From the NCBI GenBank assembly GCA_921293015.1, contig OV121090.1:16771304-16835303 (forward strand): a stretch of 64,000 bases of DNA, read 5' to 3'. Shown one piece after another: positions 26,601 through 41,600 of this stretch. The DNA is from Phorcus lineatus. Taxonomy: Eukaryota > Mollusca > Gastropoda > Trochida > Trochidae. The notes under the pieces were generated by a model. That model searched no databases, was not told the DNA's origin, and saw only the letters and a list, made by a program, of their open reading frames with translations. How positions within the stretch are numbered: position 1 is the first letter of the stretch; each line of letters opens with the position of its first letter. The position numbers and the translations under genes were made by a program.

Positions 26601-29600
26601 AGAGATAACGCTTCATGCCTCATCAGATATTATCCCGATATGTACTAACTTGTCAAAAAGCATATCATAATCTGGATATTTACAATCCACTCAACAAAGC
26701 CTGTCACAATGGAGATATTTACATAGCTATCAGCGAGTCAGGCAGGTCACCGCGACCTATCTATAGAAGATCGCGCTTATCTACATAGAGCATACAGGTG
26801 ATAGCAAACACTATTCAGATCTAACCCGGCAATATATCACACCTATGATGTCATTGATAATCATTGAAAGACACAGCTATATGACTATTTTTTTCCACAA
26901 GGAAACATTGTCGCTGCAAATGGATAGAAACTGTACACAGGTTGTCCTGGAGCAAACTGGTATTGCATTGACTAGGGAAAGGGTTAACAATTGATCTAAA
27001 CCATTCTCATGTGCTTGAACTTCAGGACCCTTTCATCAAAGAGAAAATGTGTGGTGTTGCCAGAAGGTAAAGCAAAGCATCACAGAAAGATATATGTGGT
27101 TTACACTTTTGTGACAGTATCCCCTAAACATAACTCAATGAGCTGGTAAAGGGTGTGCAATCTCTGTCTTAACAATATCATAGGGTTAATGATATATTCT
27201 CAAAGAGAAACAATAAGAAAATCAATTTCTGATCTTTTATACATAACCACTTACCAATAAATCTAATCTTAAAGACCAATGGGTTCTAAGTGGTGAGGAA
27301 ACAATATCAATTCAAGACAGTTGTTCAACATCAGGTAGGGGTGATAGAACAAAGCATAAAAGTGTTTTCTTTAGTCACTATCATCAATATTTAGTTTATA
27401 GTTTGTACAAGCCTTTTTTATAGGCTATGGATATCGATTAACATTAGATCTCACAATGAGAATATTAATGTTGCCAATAAAGATAGTGCAATAACTATGT
27501 TTCATGTTCAAGATTATTGAATTTGACATAAACATTAAATTCTTTTCATAGTAAATATGCATTTCACACTAAAATTTCCAATAAAATATTCCAACCTTTT
27601 GTGCACTATCCTTAGGTTTTATTTCACATCCAACATGATACGCATCACTTTTTCCTGAGACAGTGTAACACACCAATACTTTGATAGGATCTAAACAATG
27701 GCACAACAGTGACAATGTTGTTGTTTAATGTCACTTAGGCCATATTTCAGGCTAAACGCATCTTAACAACCAAGAGAAAGAGAAACTGTTGATATGGATG
27801 CTCCTTTTAAACTATATACACAGTATTTACATCAGCGTGATCATCTCTGGTATACTGGTGAGTGGAATAAAGGGACCACATACAGGTATCTCTTTAGCAC
27901 CCTCCTACCAAAATTATATACACTTTAAGTGCAATTACATTCAAATTTGAGACGAATTATGACTAGCATTACTAACAATACTTTTTTTCCAATGAATACA
28001 ATGTTAACTCACCTGCATGTTTTAAATAATTTCCCTAAACATAACACACTTTGTATTCATGTAATCAAAAGATTTTGGTGTAATGCTACCCCTTCATTTA
28101 TACTACAAGTATTTGGTAATGGAATATAATGCTACATTTTGACTTGACTGAAATCTTAATCGTCAGCATGAACGATATCCAAATTTTAACTTTCTTAATG
28201 CTACACTTTTTAGTGCATTCTAGATCATTAATTCACAGTTCTGATTCTAGAATTCTAGAAATTAACAACAAAATAAAACCTCTTGATCCATACATATTTT
28301 GCTCTTGATATCGAAACAATCACCATCTTAAAGAGTTCTTGATAATCTTCCTTCAAATGATTACTTTGAGAAAATGTGGTTAAGTCATTTCATGATAAAG
28401 ATTGTTAGTGGCTTGATTCAAAACATTATTACCATCTCAACAGCTTAATAGACTGAAAAAGGAATCTGAATCGGTAAAGCAGGCGGACTCAGAAACTGAG
28501 GCACATCCAACATGGAGGAACAACAAACTAATTCTGATCTATTTTCCTTCTGAGTAAGAAGCTACGCCTTCAGCAGTACTTGTACCAGAAACATGGTTGG
28601 TAGTTGTGCTTGAAGCTTGAACTTTAACAGATTAATAATATTATGAATTCTTCACTGCTAGCCAAATGATCATCTTTTTTTATTGTGGTCTTCATATTCC
28701 AATTTTTATTCAATTGTTTACATCCGTGAGTTTAAATTGAAATTTCCTTCATTATCTTCTAATTGACAACAGTTTTCAAGTGATCTGTGATGTAACAAGT
28801 ATAATGTCAACAAAACGTATAAAACCACATGTTGGACAGTGGGGACCTGGAAGAGTCACACAGGGATAGCCTGCATGTGAACTGGCAGAACACTACCCTG
28901 TACCCAGCAGCCTACAACACTTCCCTCATGTTGGATCTCTGCTTCAAGTGTGCACCATACTGAATTATCTCTACTCAATGAGAGTCCTTGAGCAAAAGGA
29001 TAGTTTCCAAGAGGACTCACAAAGCAAGATGAGACTATTCTGTAGCCAGCACATCACCTCTGTGTCCCTTCCAGTACATTAAGGCAGGTCCCGGCCTAGT
29101 TAGAAGTGCTATTTACCAAGAGGGAATAAGTAGCCGAGCTTTCATTGATTCTTCCACTGCTTACAAATGGCCTGTCAGAAAATCCTTTATCTGGAAAATC
29201 CCAAGATCCTCATTGGAAGTTTATTGGCCAGGGAGGTCTGCGAGGTTAGCTCTCTGACACTAACTGGGCCATCACATTCCAACACCTCGTTTGTGCAATT
29301 TACCAGGCAGATGAACAAAGCTTGGGAGCAGACACACAAAACCTGTAGCAATTGTGCTTAATCTCAAAATTCTTATTTATACAAATACTGTGAGAGAAAA
29401 AGCAGTTTTACAAAATCTCAAAATCCATTCACCTTAGCTGCAGACAATACACAAAACCTGTATAGATCATAAATATCTCGATCAATTTTTGAGGTTTCGT
29501 TAAAAACCTTTAACATATGCACAAAACCTTTGGTGACATAAAAGACCCATAAGGTGTCAGATTTTCAGCACTTAAAGATGTACCAGATCTCTTGTAAATG

Positions 29601-32600
29601 AGTGAGTGACTTAAGAATGAAATCTTATGGTGGAAATCCTAAGTAGAGCAGAAAAGACATCAAAGTTTGTATTAAACATCAAGTGAATTTGAGAAGAGTG
29701 CAACAGGTTTATAAAACCTCAAAGCTGATGTACCTTTTGAACACATGAAATATCATGGCAGATAATATGTAACGCTACACACTGAACACACTTGTAACAA
29801 GCTAAACTATATTCTCAAACTCTGAAAACAGTGCAGACGCCAATACCCATCTACATCATTCATGAGCTGAAGGTTTCTAAAGTGCAGTCCAGGCTGAGTA
29901 AAAGACAAATCTTTCCTGTGACCCAAGGCAGGTCAGTTCCCAAAGCACGTGCCAAACTTGTGCAGGCTCCTTGGGAGTGTGCTCACCCCACCAACCATCC
30001 CTCCCGGGGCCCACTGCCTCCATGTCATTCATCCAGCATGCAACAGTGAGGATACAGCAGCCCACATGCACACTCCTTGCTCACATGTGCCTTAGCAGTA
30101 TCCATCATCATCAACACACTTAACTTGGCTGGCAGACCGCCATAGAACCACAAACCACAACAAAAACAAATCGCCTGTTCCTTGCTGGTTTGGCTATCCC
30201 AAGCTAAACCTTATCTTGTTGGAGTTCTATCCATATCAGTTGTTTCTGCACTGTCTGCTCCCTGACCTTAACTGTTTAACAAAACATGTACACAGAGCGC
30301 CAGTGTGGGCTTACCATCTGGTCCCTCCCTCACAACCCTCTACCCCCCTCCCTCCCCCTCTATCTCCTACCCTGGGATATCCATGTCATGACCTCACAAA
30401 CTTACCCCATGGGTAACAGCTCACGGGTATGATCCCACTGTAGTCTAGACTGCGTAATAGTCACAAACAAACAGTCACATCTCGGTCTATCCTAAAAGAT
30501 GTGGTTTCAAATCCCTCAGCAGAGTGTAAAGGAATCGTAAAGTAGGCGTCCCCACAAAGAGCTTATGACACAAAGAGTGAATGGCTAGGCAGATGGTTGT
30601 AACCCTGAAGGGTAATCACAACCGGGGCGTTCCATTTCCCAGCCTAGGGGGTGGCGGAAGGTCGACCCCACAGAAAGTACTGACAGATAGAGGTGGCCTC
30701 ACTGACCCGGAGCAGCTCAAATGACTCTACTCCCCTTTCTGTAAGCCAGCTTCACATTCAGAGCAACTCATGTGTACACAACAGCTTTTGAAACTGAAAT
30801 ATTCATTATATCAACATGGTGTATCGACAGTCACGCTATGGAAGACAGGGTCAAAGAGCAGGGGAGACTTGCTACAGAGAAAACAAATATACAAAGAATA
30901 CAAACATAACTGTTTATCTGTTCAGTGGGAGTGAATAAGCCTTGTTCCACAAGCCTTGTAACTTGGAGTCAGCACAGACATATTTTGTCAGGGCTTGTTG
31001 TGCAGCTTTGAAACCTGCGTGACTGAATTCGGCTTCGTGACTTTACAAAAACATGGTGTCAATTATGCTAGTGGTATTATGATGACCGACAGATTATCAA
31101 CCGTAAACTCGTTACCAAATTAAAGTGGTTAACCTTGCTGCGTATAAGCTCTCACCAGTTCACAGCTTTAAGCAGATAGCCCACGCTTCAATGATCACAT
31201 TCAACTGCCGCTTTATCCACGCTGTTCTCACTCAATAAAGGTTAGCTCCATGACAAGGTGATTACAACAGAAATGACTGATCGATGAAATATGTTCAAGC
31301 TAAGACTGAATAGAGAAGCACAGAATATTTCTACCACTAGGGTGCAAATACACCTCTCAAGCAGTTATACCTCAATTATACCTCATCATACACAAGAGAG
31401 TGAGAGGATTGTAAGTAACGATAAAACTGACAATTCTTTGTGTATGCTTCATACAGTGGACATAAAGAGGCACATGATGTTTGTCCAGAATGTTCATATA
31501 CACTGAGTCCTCTGACTGACAGATACAACAGAACAGGTGTCTTGTGACTATTCACACACTCAATAGTGTTTGTTGGAACAATACACAAATAACTACCTTT
31601 GATCCAATAGTTTAGAACTATAGCAGATAATCATCAATGAAGATAACATTTAAACATTTTATGCAGTCGACTGGTCCCAACTCACAAGCACATCTGGGCA
31701 ACTACTGCCAGGGCTAGTTCACACAATTATCAACTCGTTATAACAGGTGATAATCCAGAAATGCACAAGAATGTTGAAATGGTTGTTCCCGAATCTGAAG
31801 GCTAAGGGTTAAGGCGGGCAAGGGCCAAAACTACCAAAAGAAAACATTCATTTTTAATTTCATCAAACATCTAAGACAACTTTTCATAATGTTGGCACAC
31901 AAATTCTAAATGTAAGATTGACATACACATTAGAATGATATAATGTTAAAACAAGTTTTACTCAGGTGTTCACGATGAAGAATAAAGCTGCTCTATTTCT
32001 GGTGGTGGTGTGCCAACTCTAAGGTAACATATCACCTGACTTCCTCCTCAGGTGTGACAAGATAAGAGATAAGCTTCCCTGTCAGGTCTGAGTCAAGGTA
32101 GACATCCATCCCCATCATTATCTAGCTATTTATTTCATAGGATAAGGCAACAACATGCTTGACACTCATTCATAACTGGAACTGTTGCTTCACACGCTGA
32201 GAAAAACACAAGGAAGGGAAATGAAATCACACATTATTTCTCTCATAGGCTCTGGGTCAATCCACCCTGAGTACTGAATAAACATTTTTGGATACAGGTA
32301 GTAAAAATAATTTTCCTACAATCAGCCAGGTTTGATAACGACCATGTTAGACTTTACCTGCAAGCAAGTGCTCTTTACTAATACGCTATAGTTTTCTAAT
32401 ACTAGCAAGCATTCTTAGTTTAATACCTCATCACCCCAAGGAAGCTACTCTAATGCTAAAGCTGCTTTGAGAAATTAAGTAACAAACTTATCAAAATTCA
32501 TAAAATAACGAAGGAGGATGTTCCAATGATTTTGATAAAAAATATTCAAAGTAACTTGATAATATTTGATTCTTAATGTAAGACACTGAGCGACAATGAG

Positions 32601-35600
32601 AAAGTCTAGGACTGGCTCATATCCTCTTACTTTACAGGGTAATTGATCCCCTACAGGGCCATGACCCAATACCTCCTTGCTGACCTTATTTGACCTCTGA
32701 CCTTAAAGGTGACCCAAGCTGACGAAGGTTTGTTTACATTTGGTCCAAGGCTTAAAGAGAGAGGGTAACCAAGTGGGAAGTATTGATTGTCTCCCATCCT
32801 CATCAACCAATCAAAACACAGAAAAAGATTCAATCCTTCTTGCTTCAAGTAAGGTAGATAACCACATAGCAAAAGACATTATCTCTGTTTTGCTTCTTAT
32901 CAATAAGGTCAACATACATCTTGAAATCTGAATGATTTCACATTGTAGAAAAACAAATACATAAAAGAAGGGAATGATTTTCAGTTTGATAATGCTGAAA
33001 GCAAAACTTGTACAAGAATGTGTATCATTCCCAAAGTTAACAAGGAATAATTCTAGTGTTTCAGCCACACAGAATTTTGTCACTTATCAATGGAGCAAAA
33101 TAGAGTAAAACAGCTTTATGATATTCATATCCCGTATTCAAAAACAAGTACCCATATACAGAAATTTAAGTTTGTAATCCAAGCCCTTGAGCCAAATGGA
33201 ATGTTTCAGACATTTTATGATCAGTCTATCTTTGGCTTAAGGCCTATCAAGGATTACTCCCTCTTTTGAGAAGATTAGGTTCCTGACAATTGACCACTCT
33301 GAATAGCCATGTTTTCATTAACTCTCAGATCATATTGCCTCACTTAAATGGTGGAGGGAAGTCAAACTAAATCACTCTTACAATACAATATAATTTTTAT
33401 ACAGAAAAAGGAAACAATTAAAACATGGATGTCTAAAACAGACATGACACAGGCCATGACTTGCATAATGCTAAGCAGATAATCAGCTCTTGAAGTTAAC
33501 CTATCATGTCCGGCCTCGCCTGGCCTTGCCTTGCATAGTACCTGTCAACAATGAAGACATTATACTTTTGAACTTGAAAAATCGTAAATAAATTAGTGGC
33601 ATAAGTGTATCATGAGGATAAATGGAGATTAATGGCAAAGGCTGAAGAAGGTTAAAACTTTATGGATAAAGAAAAAGGTTCAGAACATTCATGACCTTTT
33701 ACTTAAAAGTGTTGATAGTTTAAAACTTTTGTTGCTTATGATGTATGACAAGCCGTTCCTGGAGACAAATTATGAGGTATATCAATTTGTTAAAGGGAAC
33801 AATCTAGGTTTGGTCGGGTGAAAAAATTTGACTGAAGCTTTGACCAAAAATCTAAAGGACAGATTAACCATTAAACTATTCATAAGTTGAGTCCTTATCC
33901 TCATTTCAAATTTTTCTTTCCACGGATCAGAAATTGTTCTTGGGCACACATAGTGGAGTAAAGTCTTAGTATTGAAAAATAATGTCTGTTTCTGTTACAA
34001 GGGAAAGCAACAGAAGAAAGTAAATTTACCAGACTAAAACCAAAACAATCTAAAACTAGATATTGTAAATCATGTAGGCACGCACATGGATAGATATGGT
34101 GATGTGATTTGGAGTTTGAAAGCAATATGGACATTATTTCACTCAACAGACTACAATCACAATTATCACAGCAGGGAGATGGCCAGAAATACCATTTCAA
34201 ATGTATCTAGAAAGCTTTGACTAGAATAGAGAACCATATATGAAACTGGAATTGCCTCCAAACATTAGTGCACATAGAATGGTTTCTTTCTGCTAAGCTC
34301 CTGGCAGGATTTGAACATCAGACCTATAGATGTGTAAGTGAGCTGTCCTGCACCGCTATCCCAATAGATACGGTGTCCATTACCCATATGCACAAATAGA
34401 GGCATATGTAGCACATGTGGAGATGTGTTTACTAAACAATCATGTTGGCATTTCCTACTGGGAAGCACAAGGAGCTATTGGTGTTGCTTATCGGACAAAT
34501 TATAAACATGCATCCTGACATGGTGGCAGCCATCTTGAATGTAAAGGGGGATAACCCTGGAAGCAGGAACAGCATGTTGGGTCAGGGGGCAGTGTTTGTG
34601 TATACATTCATTGCGCTTGTGTATTCATTTATGTATGCAATTATAAATAGAGAGGAGAATGTGTCTCCAACATGTAAACTACCTGAGTATTGACTAGCAT
34701 TATTTTTTTATTTTCACAAAATTTTCCACGTGAAGACCATTATATGTAAATGTCCTTCAAGAAGCAATAGGGATCAAATTATAGTTTCAATTCTCTGTTA
34801 CAAATCTGTGAAAATGGTCTTCACTCAAATGTTCCTCAATGATTTCGTTTTGAAACAGCAAACTGTAAAGGGTAAATGTCAATTAACTCTGAAATTTTTA
34901 ATTTTGGTTTGAAAAATTATCAGAATTGCATCAAATTCAATTTCTAAAGCAATGTCCTGAGTAAAATTATAGACTTGAAAGGTCTCTTTCATATTTATCT
35001 TAATAAGTTAGCAAGACAAACTTTTGAGAGGACAGTGAAATTTGATACACAGATAAGTGTTTCACTTAGTCCTTAAATAAAAAGGGTTAATCCCTTTTAA
35101 CACAATGTAAACAACATTTGAAAATTGTGACATGATTTCCACATAAATTTCCACATTGTCTGTCAGCCTAGGCGGATATTTTGTCTACAGGATGCAATAT
35201 TTGTGCGTGGTGAAAGCATGAGAACTGTTATCAGATATGAGCCAGGAATGTTTATACAAACTTGCCCTTTTCATCTTGATGGCGATGACAGTTTACGAGA
35301 TTGCAAAGTGGGCTTGTCAAGACAATTTAAAACTGTTCAAGACCACTTATCGATAGATAATAGCTCTCTTGCAGAAAATGTTCCTCACACGAAGTTGCAA
35401 CATGCAGATAAGTTTCAGTTAGCTATAAATGCAGAGCATGTCATCTCAACAGAAGAGATCCTACATTGTATTTTTAGTTCAGATAACCTTATGATCTGAG
35501 GAAATCTCAGGTTTCTTAAACATTTCCCATTATTTGAGTTCAGACCTTCCCCTCTGAATTGATCAAAACCTCACGTTTTGGAAACACCTTTTGACTCTTG

Positions 35601-38600
35601 TATTAGGTGTATACTCGACTAGAATTTCAATGACATACTGCAACGAAAAATTGTATGCATGACTGTTTTTAACAGTTGTCAAAGCCGTCAAGCCAGTGGT
35701 AGGATTCAACTCTGGATCACTTGATAATATCTGTCTTACATACAACATACATTACACCTTGCCAATGAATATCAAATTGACCCTGATGATTCACAAAATG
35801 GATGCTTAATGAATCAAATGGTTCTCAAGGTCTACAAGAAATCTCCACAAGTGGAAGAACAGCACAAACGAGTTCTGCCTGTTTGGTTTTATAGGCAGCG
35901 GCATTGTGTTCGCAGTGACCTAAACTTCTGCCACTTGGGGGCGCTGACAGGAAATGCCGGCAGGTGCCCTTGCAGTGCTGCATGCTCTCTGCATCATGAT
36001 GCAATCAGGCGGGTTATTGCAGCACAGGCTGTATGTATACACACATGGTTCCTTGCAGAAGTAATTCCATTCTTCAACCCATGGGGGAAACACTTGCATA
36101 GATGTACCAACAATTTTCAACTTCTTTCATAATTTTTTGTTCTTGTTCTTATTTTTTTTTCATGAATGAAACCAAGATTTTGCGTTTCCTTTCTAAATTT
36201 GGATTTTTAATAACGACAACATTGAAACCACTTACATGAAACATTCAAAAGTTTCTTAAAATTGTTTTGTGTGTATTTGTTATAACTGTATATAACTTAA
36301 TATAAACAACTGATTGAATATCCCAGATTTATACCATATGACTTAATGACATAGGATTCCTTTTTCTAATTTTGTGTACAACAGTTCATTTTATTTCTCA
36401 AAATTGTGAGTCAATCTTATTTATCACATTTACTTTGAAGCAAACTAATCTTCACGATAACAAAAGGAACAATTTAAACGACAAATAGAACATAAATAAC
36501 AAATTGAAACAACCAGATCAAGAGTAGCATGTTACCACAAGAAAACACGTCCATTACACTGAAATAGATTCTTCTGTAAATGTCACTGACATGTACCCCA
36601 GTAACATCCCCTTCACAAATGTCATAGGTCAGGGGTCAAACAAGCAGGGGTTAAATACTAAATCTCAATAGGTTAAAGAGCAAATAAGCAGAGGTTAAAT
36701 GCTAATGCCATGGTCTGGGATGATATAAGTAAGTAACCTGTCATTGACACACTGATTAAAAGCTACAACACTTCAGGGATAAGATCAAAGAAGTTATCAG
36801 TTAATGTTGCATTACCCAGATATTAACCAAGTAGGGGTACAATGCTAAATCTTCAAGCTGATAGATCAAACAAGTAAGGATTGAATGCTAAGGCACCAAA
36901 TGATGTGTCAGTGACACAGCTCAAAAGCTAAAACACAACAATTCTTTGTCACCAAAACATAAATATATTAGGGTAAAATGCTCCACCATCCTGGTCATAG
37001 ATCAAAGAAGATAGCAATGATTGTAAAATTATCCTTAAGTTGAAAATCAAACAAGGAAACGCTATATGTTCAGTTTTTAACAAGTTTGATTGGTTCCCCA
37101 GTTGAATGCTAAACCCAGGATGAAGAATCAAGCACGCACTTAGTAAATACTATATTATGAAAACTTAGTCGAAGTAACAAGCCACATAGTCAAAGTGAAA
37201 GGTTGGGTTTGTCAAGTACTTTGAAGATTGGTCCTCTTTACAAGGTATTCATGTTAGAGATACCCACAATGATGCTGTAATCCCCGTTCGTCTCTATTTA
37301 AGTCTCATCTGTTCCGGTTGACTTAGCACCCTTTCATCGATTTGCAAATTGATAATTGAGACTCGTGGATTGAAAGCAACCAATCATAGCAGGCCGGTGG
37401 TGCAATCCTTGATCACAACTTTTAAAGGGGCACTAGCATATGTTTTGAAAATTCCATTTCTTCAAATTTTCTTCAATAAACATTAGTTAAAACCAAATGT
37501 ATTATCTTCAAAGGGTAAAACATCTCATTACTCAACCCAATCATCCGTAGTCTTAGAAGAAATGATCAAGTATCTAACAAAAACCACTGGCATTCATTTT
37601 AGTAGGAACATCTTTTAATAATTTTCTTTAGCAAAGTGGATTCGCAAAGCTTAACTGAACATGGTATGTTTGTTTTAAAACAGCTTCGTTCGACTGTAAT
37701 AGTCTTGCAAATGGTAGCATAAACTTTTTTTTCTGTGAGGTAAATAAAATGTGCCACTGCCCCTTTAACCTATACTCTATATCTTTTACTTAATTACTGA
37801 ATACAATGTACCTTATCTTTTCAAATAAACATTCAAACACTTGCCAATAGCAATTCTAAAACATTTTGGTTCCTTAAAGCATAAGCAGACTTCTGTTAAA
37901 TCCTTTTCATAATATCATAATAGAAAATACCAATTAAAACATGCATTATGTTGATATTAAGAGACCAAGAGCTTACTTCTCATACCACTGAGTTACTCCT
38001 ACCTATTTTCAAGGGCAGTGTTTGTAAGACATGATATGTTGATCATGTCTTCTGAAGATCAAATATAGTAGTTTACTTGGCCTAACCTTTTCACAAGACT
38101 GTCTCTAGTCTTGTTTCCTGTTTGTTGTTCATTTTGATGTTGTTGATAATGAAATCCATAGGTTAATAATCCAAAGGGCTATAAGAATTGCAAGAGTAAA
38201 CATCGATTTCAGCCTAAACATCCAATATTTTTCTTCTTGTTGTATTCAAATGGCAGTTGTAACAGTATTTTATCACATATCTAATTGTGCCAAGGTGTAT
38301 CATAAAAACATGATCAAGAACTGGAAATAAGAACAATTAAATAAATTTTTGAAATTAATATCTACATAGAAAAAGTTCAGCAAAACTTTGATTTTAATTC
38401 TAAGAAAATAGCTATGTGTTACAGGTTACAAAAATACTAACCAGGAAGAGGTAATTTTATGTTTATTTCGTTATTAACATTCTCATCACAAGGGATGACT
38501 CTGAATTTTGTCTTTTGAATCATGAAAGTCAATACTAGGAGAATTGTATTTTGGCAATATCAAACTAGAATAAAAAATAACATGAAAGAGAAAAAAACAG

Positions 38601-41600
38601 CATAAAGAAATCTCAAAGCATATTTAGACAAAACACAAATCATGACGTCTGAATGATGAATCCTCGGAGAGAACTAGTCCTCTTTTCAATATTCATAAAA
38701 TAACTGTTTTTTAGAAAGACTTTTCAGATACTGACAACTAGTCTATATCATATCTATACACTGAAACTGAATAGTCATACCTTCGACATCACCAATACTT
38801 GTTCAAAATTTCTAATACAACTCATATATATTCAATGACCCTCAAGCACTTGGTACAGAAAATATGATCTTAAACACCAATACCAATGTATGACTGAAAG
38901 AAACAAAGTAAACTAATTACAACTCGTAAGAGATATCCGACTCAGAATGCACAATTGAAATCATCTGTTTTATTCAAAAGATTTTATTTTTAACCTTTTT
39001 TTGTCAAAGTATCATGAAAAAGGTAAAACTGTCAGTATTCAGAATACTAAAGTATCATTTTAAATCTCTGACATAACGATAGTTATTCTTTTATAATTCC
39101 ACAAATCATAAAGGCATTGAAGAAATATGTGAAATGAGAACCTGCAGTAGTTATTTCTAAAAACAAACTACAGAAGACTTTATGAATAAGTTGCTAAGCA
39201 GGGACTCAAGTTTAATCTGTTTCCACAGAGAGTAACATTACCAGTGGCCTATTAGGTCATTAATGTTCAAAAGCATAACATGATAACTTCAAATTAGGGT
39301 TGCACGATGTGACCAAATAATGTGTCGCACTCACAGCACATTAATTGTAACTACAACACCTATGTCAGACAACAGGATATGATGTATTTAAGGTGTCATG
39401 AGGTTCGACTGCTAATTCACCCCTGCATGAATACGTAAGTGAGAAACATGTATAGAAGAAGTGTCTTTAATATAGAAACGAGAAAATACAAAATACACAG
39501 GAATGTTTTAGTATTATTCAAAGGGTGGATTGTGTTGTCTTTTTATATCTAAAATGATTGATTTACTTAAAATGACCATGTATTAGGATAAAAGGACGTG
39601 TAAACCATGTTTATGTTTTGTTATGTTTACATTTGGAAGACTGCCCAATGTCAGATTAATCAATAGTTTGGTGTTATTAAAGGTGCTTTGAGGTATTGCT
39701 GTTTTGGAGAGCAAATCACTTCTACTACTAAGCACGAGAAACATTCAGGGAGAGATTCCACAACAACAGCCTGAATATGCATGGTGGTAAAACTCGCATT
39801 CTGAGGCTGAACCTAGATTTTTTCATCAGAAATTGAGCACCTTTCCCTATGTCCACTCTTGATGAATTGACTTTCGATACATTTGATGATTAACCCGAAA
39901 TAAAACTAATAAGCCATGGAGAAAAGATATGTAAGGATACTTTTGCAAATGTCTCCTCTACTGGAAACTCTGACATGTGGTAAGTGAAAATGCAAGATAT
40001 TGTTTGAGATAATAACTCCAAATGTGGTCGGAATTGCACTGGGAGTATATCCAGTAAAAACTAGGAATATGGTTCAAGATGGCTGCCATATTGGTTGAAG
40101 CAGAAGAGAAGTGGAAACATATGTTCTTCACACTTTATTTAGAGATCAGACTGATCAAGCAACTTTTGGGGTGAAATCTTCATATTAAGCATATAGTATT
40201 TCATTCAACAATTTTTGTAGAGAACCACAGGTCATCACAAAATCATTTCAGATTAGGGCATGATAGGTAAAACTAAATCATTTTATACATGATTTTAGGG
40301 AAAGAAGTAGGTTTTGAAATGAAATACAGCGTCAATTGAAGAAAAAGATTTCATTCAACAAGTTTTGACTTGGTCATCAGACAACTCTCTAGAAACTGAA
40401 TTTATAAGCTGAAGTCTAAGGAAAAAGTCAGGCATATCATTTTCCTTCTGAATCATAAATATTATTTATGTTTGCAAAAGTGATTGGGGTCAGAAATACA
40501 TTAGCAAACATCTGTTTAGTTCTATCACATGACCAAAAATTGCAAATTCCATCCTAATCGTTTCCTTGAGGAGACATTTACACTTGTTTTTGCCTCCACT
40601 TGGCAGGAAATATCAGTGTGTGAATGCAGAGGCCGATCTGTCACTGCAGGTGCGGGAAGATACACAGCACGAGGGAGCTGCTGTAACAATCCAAATGCTG
40701 ATTAGGCCTAGATTGGTGTCTCGCCATTGCTTCGTTAATTAGTTGATTATGATTCTCTTCTAATGTAGAAATCATTCTCAAGCCTATATGGTACCTAGCT
40801 ACTGCTCAGGTAATTAGTAGCATGTTATTCTCTTCTAATGAGGGTTGTCAGATGTTGCTTGAGAGTCAGAAAGAAGTTTAGCTCTGGAAGTAATGATCGG
40901 ATGTAAATCTCCTCAAGTGAACAAGGCTTCCTCATGACAATCCTCAGGTGATGCTGGACTGTACGAGAGTCGTTTAGCCACAGCTCAGGTAATTAGTTGT
41001 AACTTAACCATCTGGGCCCTGAACTATCTGACTAATCTAGAATCATTCTCTTTGCCAACAAGTTATGGTTACTGTGATTCAGACACACAAGAATGGTTTG
41101 GTTTGGCTCTAATGGATTCAGTTGTTAGGAGGAAGATTAAACCAAGGTTTACGTTTACCCCATATCACTATGATAACATAGTTTACAAGTCAGCAAGTTG
41201 CCAAACAACTGCTAAGGTATTAAGTAGATTATAAAACCTTCTCACCCAATACCATCTAACAATTCTAATACCAAGGAAAACAATCAAGATCCCAGTCAGC
41301 AAGATGTCAACTAGACAAGGCATTGAACTGCATGTCAATGACACCAATCATGTGAGCTAACCAACAAGTCAGCAAGTTGCCAAACCACTGTAGTGATGAT
41401 GAAGGAGAATAAGCAACCCTTCCATTGCCCAGCGAGCTGCTATAGACAAATCTCACACATCCTTACAGCCTCCACCAAGAAACTGACAGGCTCTCAGCTC
41501 TAACAAGATCTTCAAAGAATGGTTCCAGTTTCTCTCAAGTTTATCTCCAATCTGACAAGGCTGAGTGGCAGGGAAAGCAAGCCATAGACCGAAGCTCGGG

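Noticed and set aside
35809..36132. 107-codon Cys/His-rich plus-strand ORF
   Set aside because: The Cys/His spacing fits no zinc-binding pattern. No homology or exon signals.
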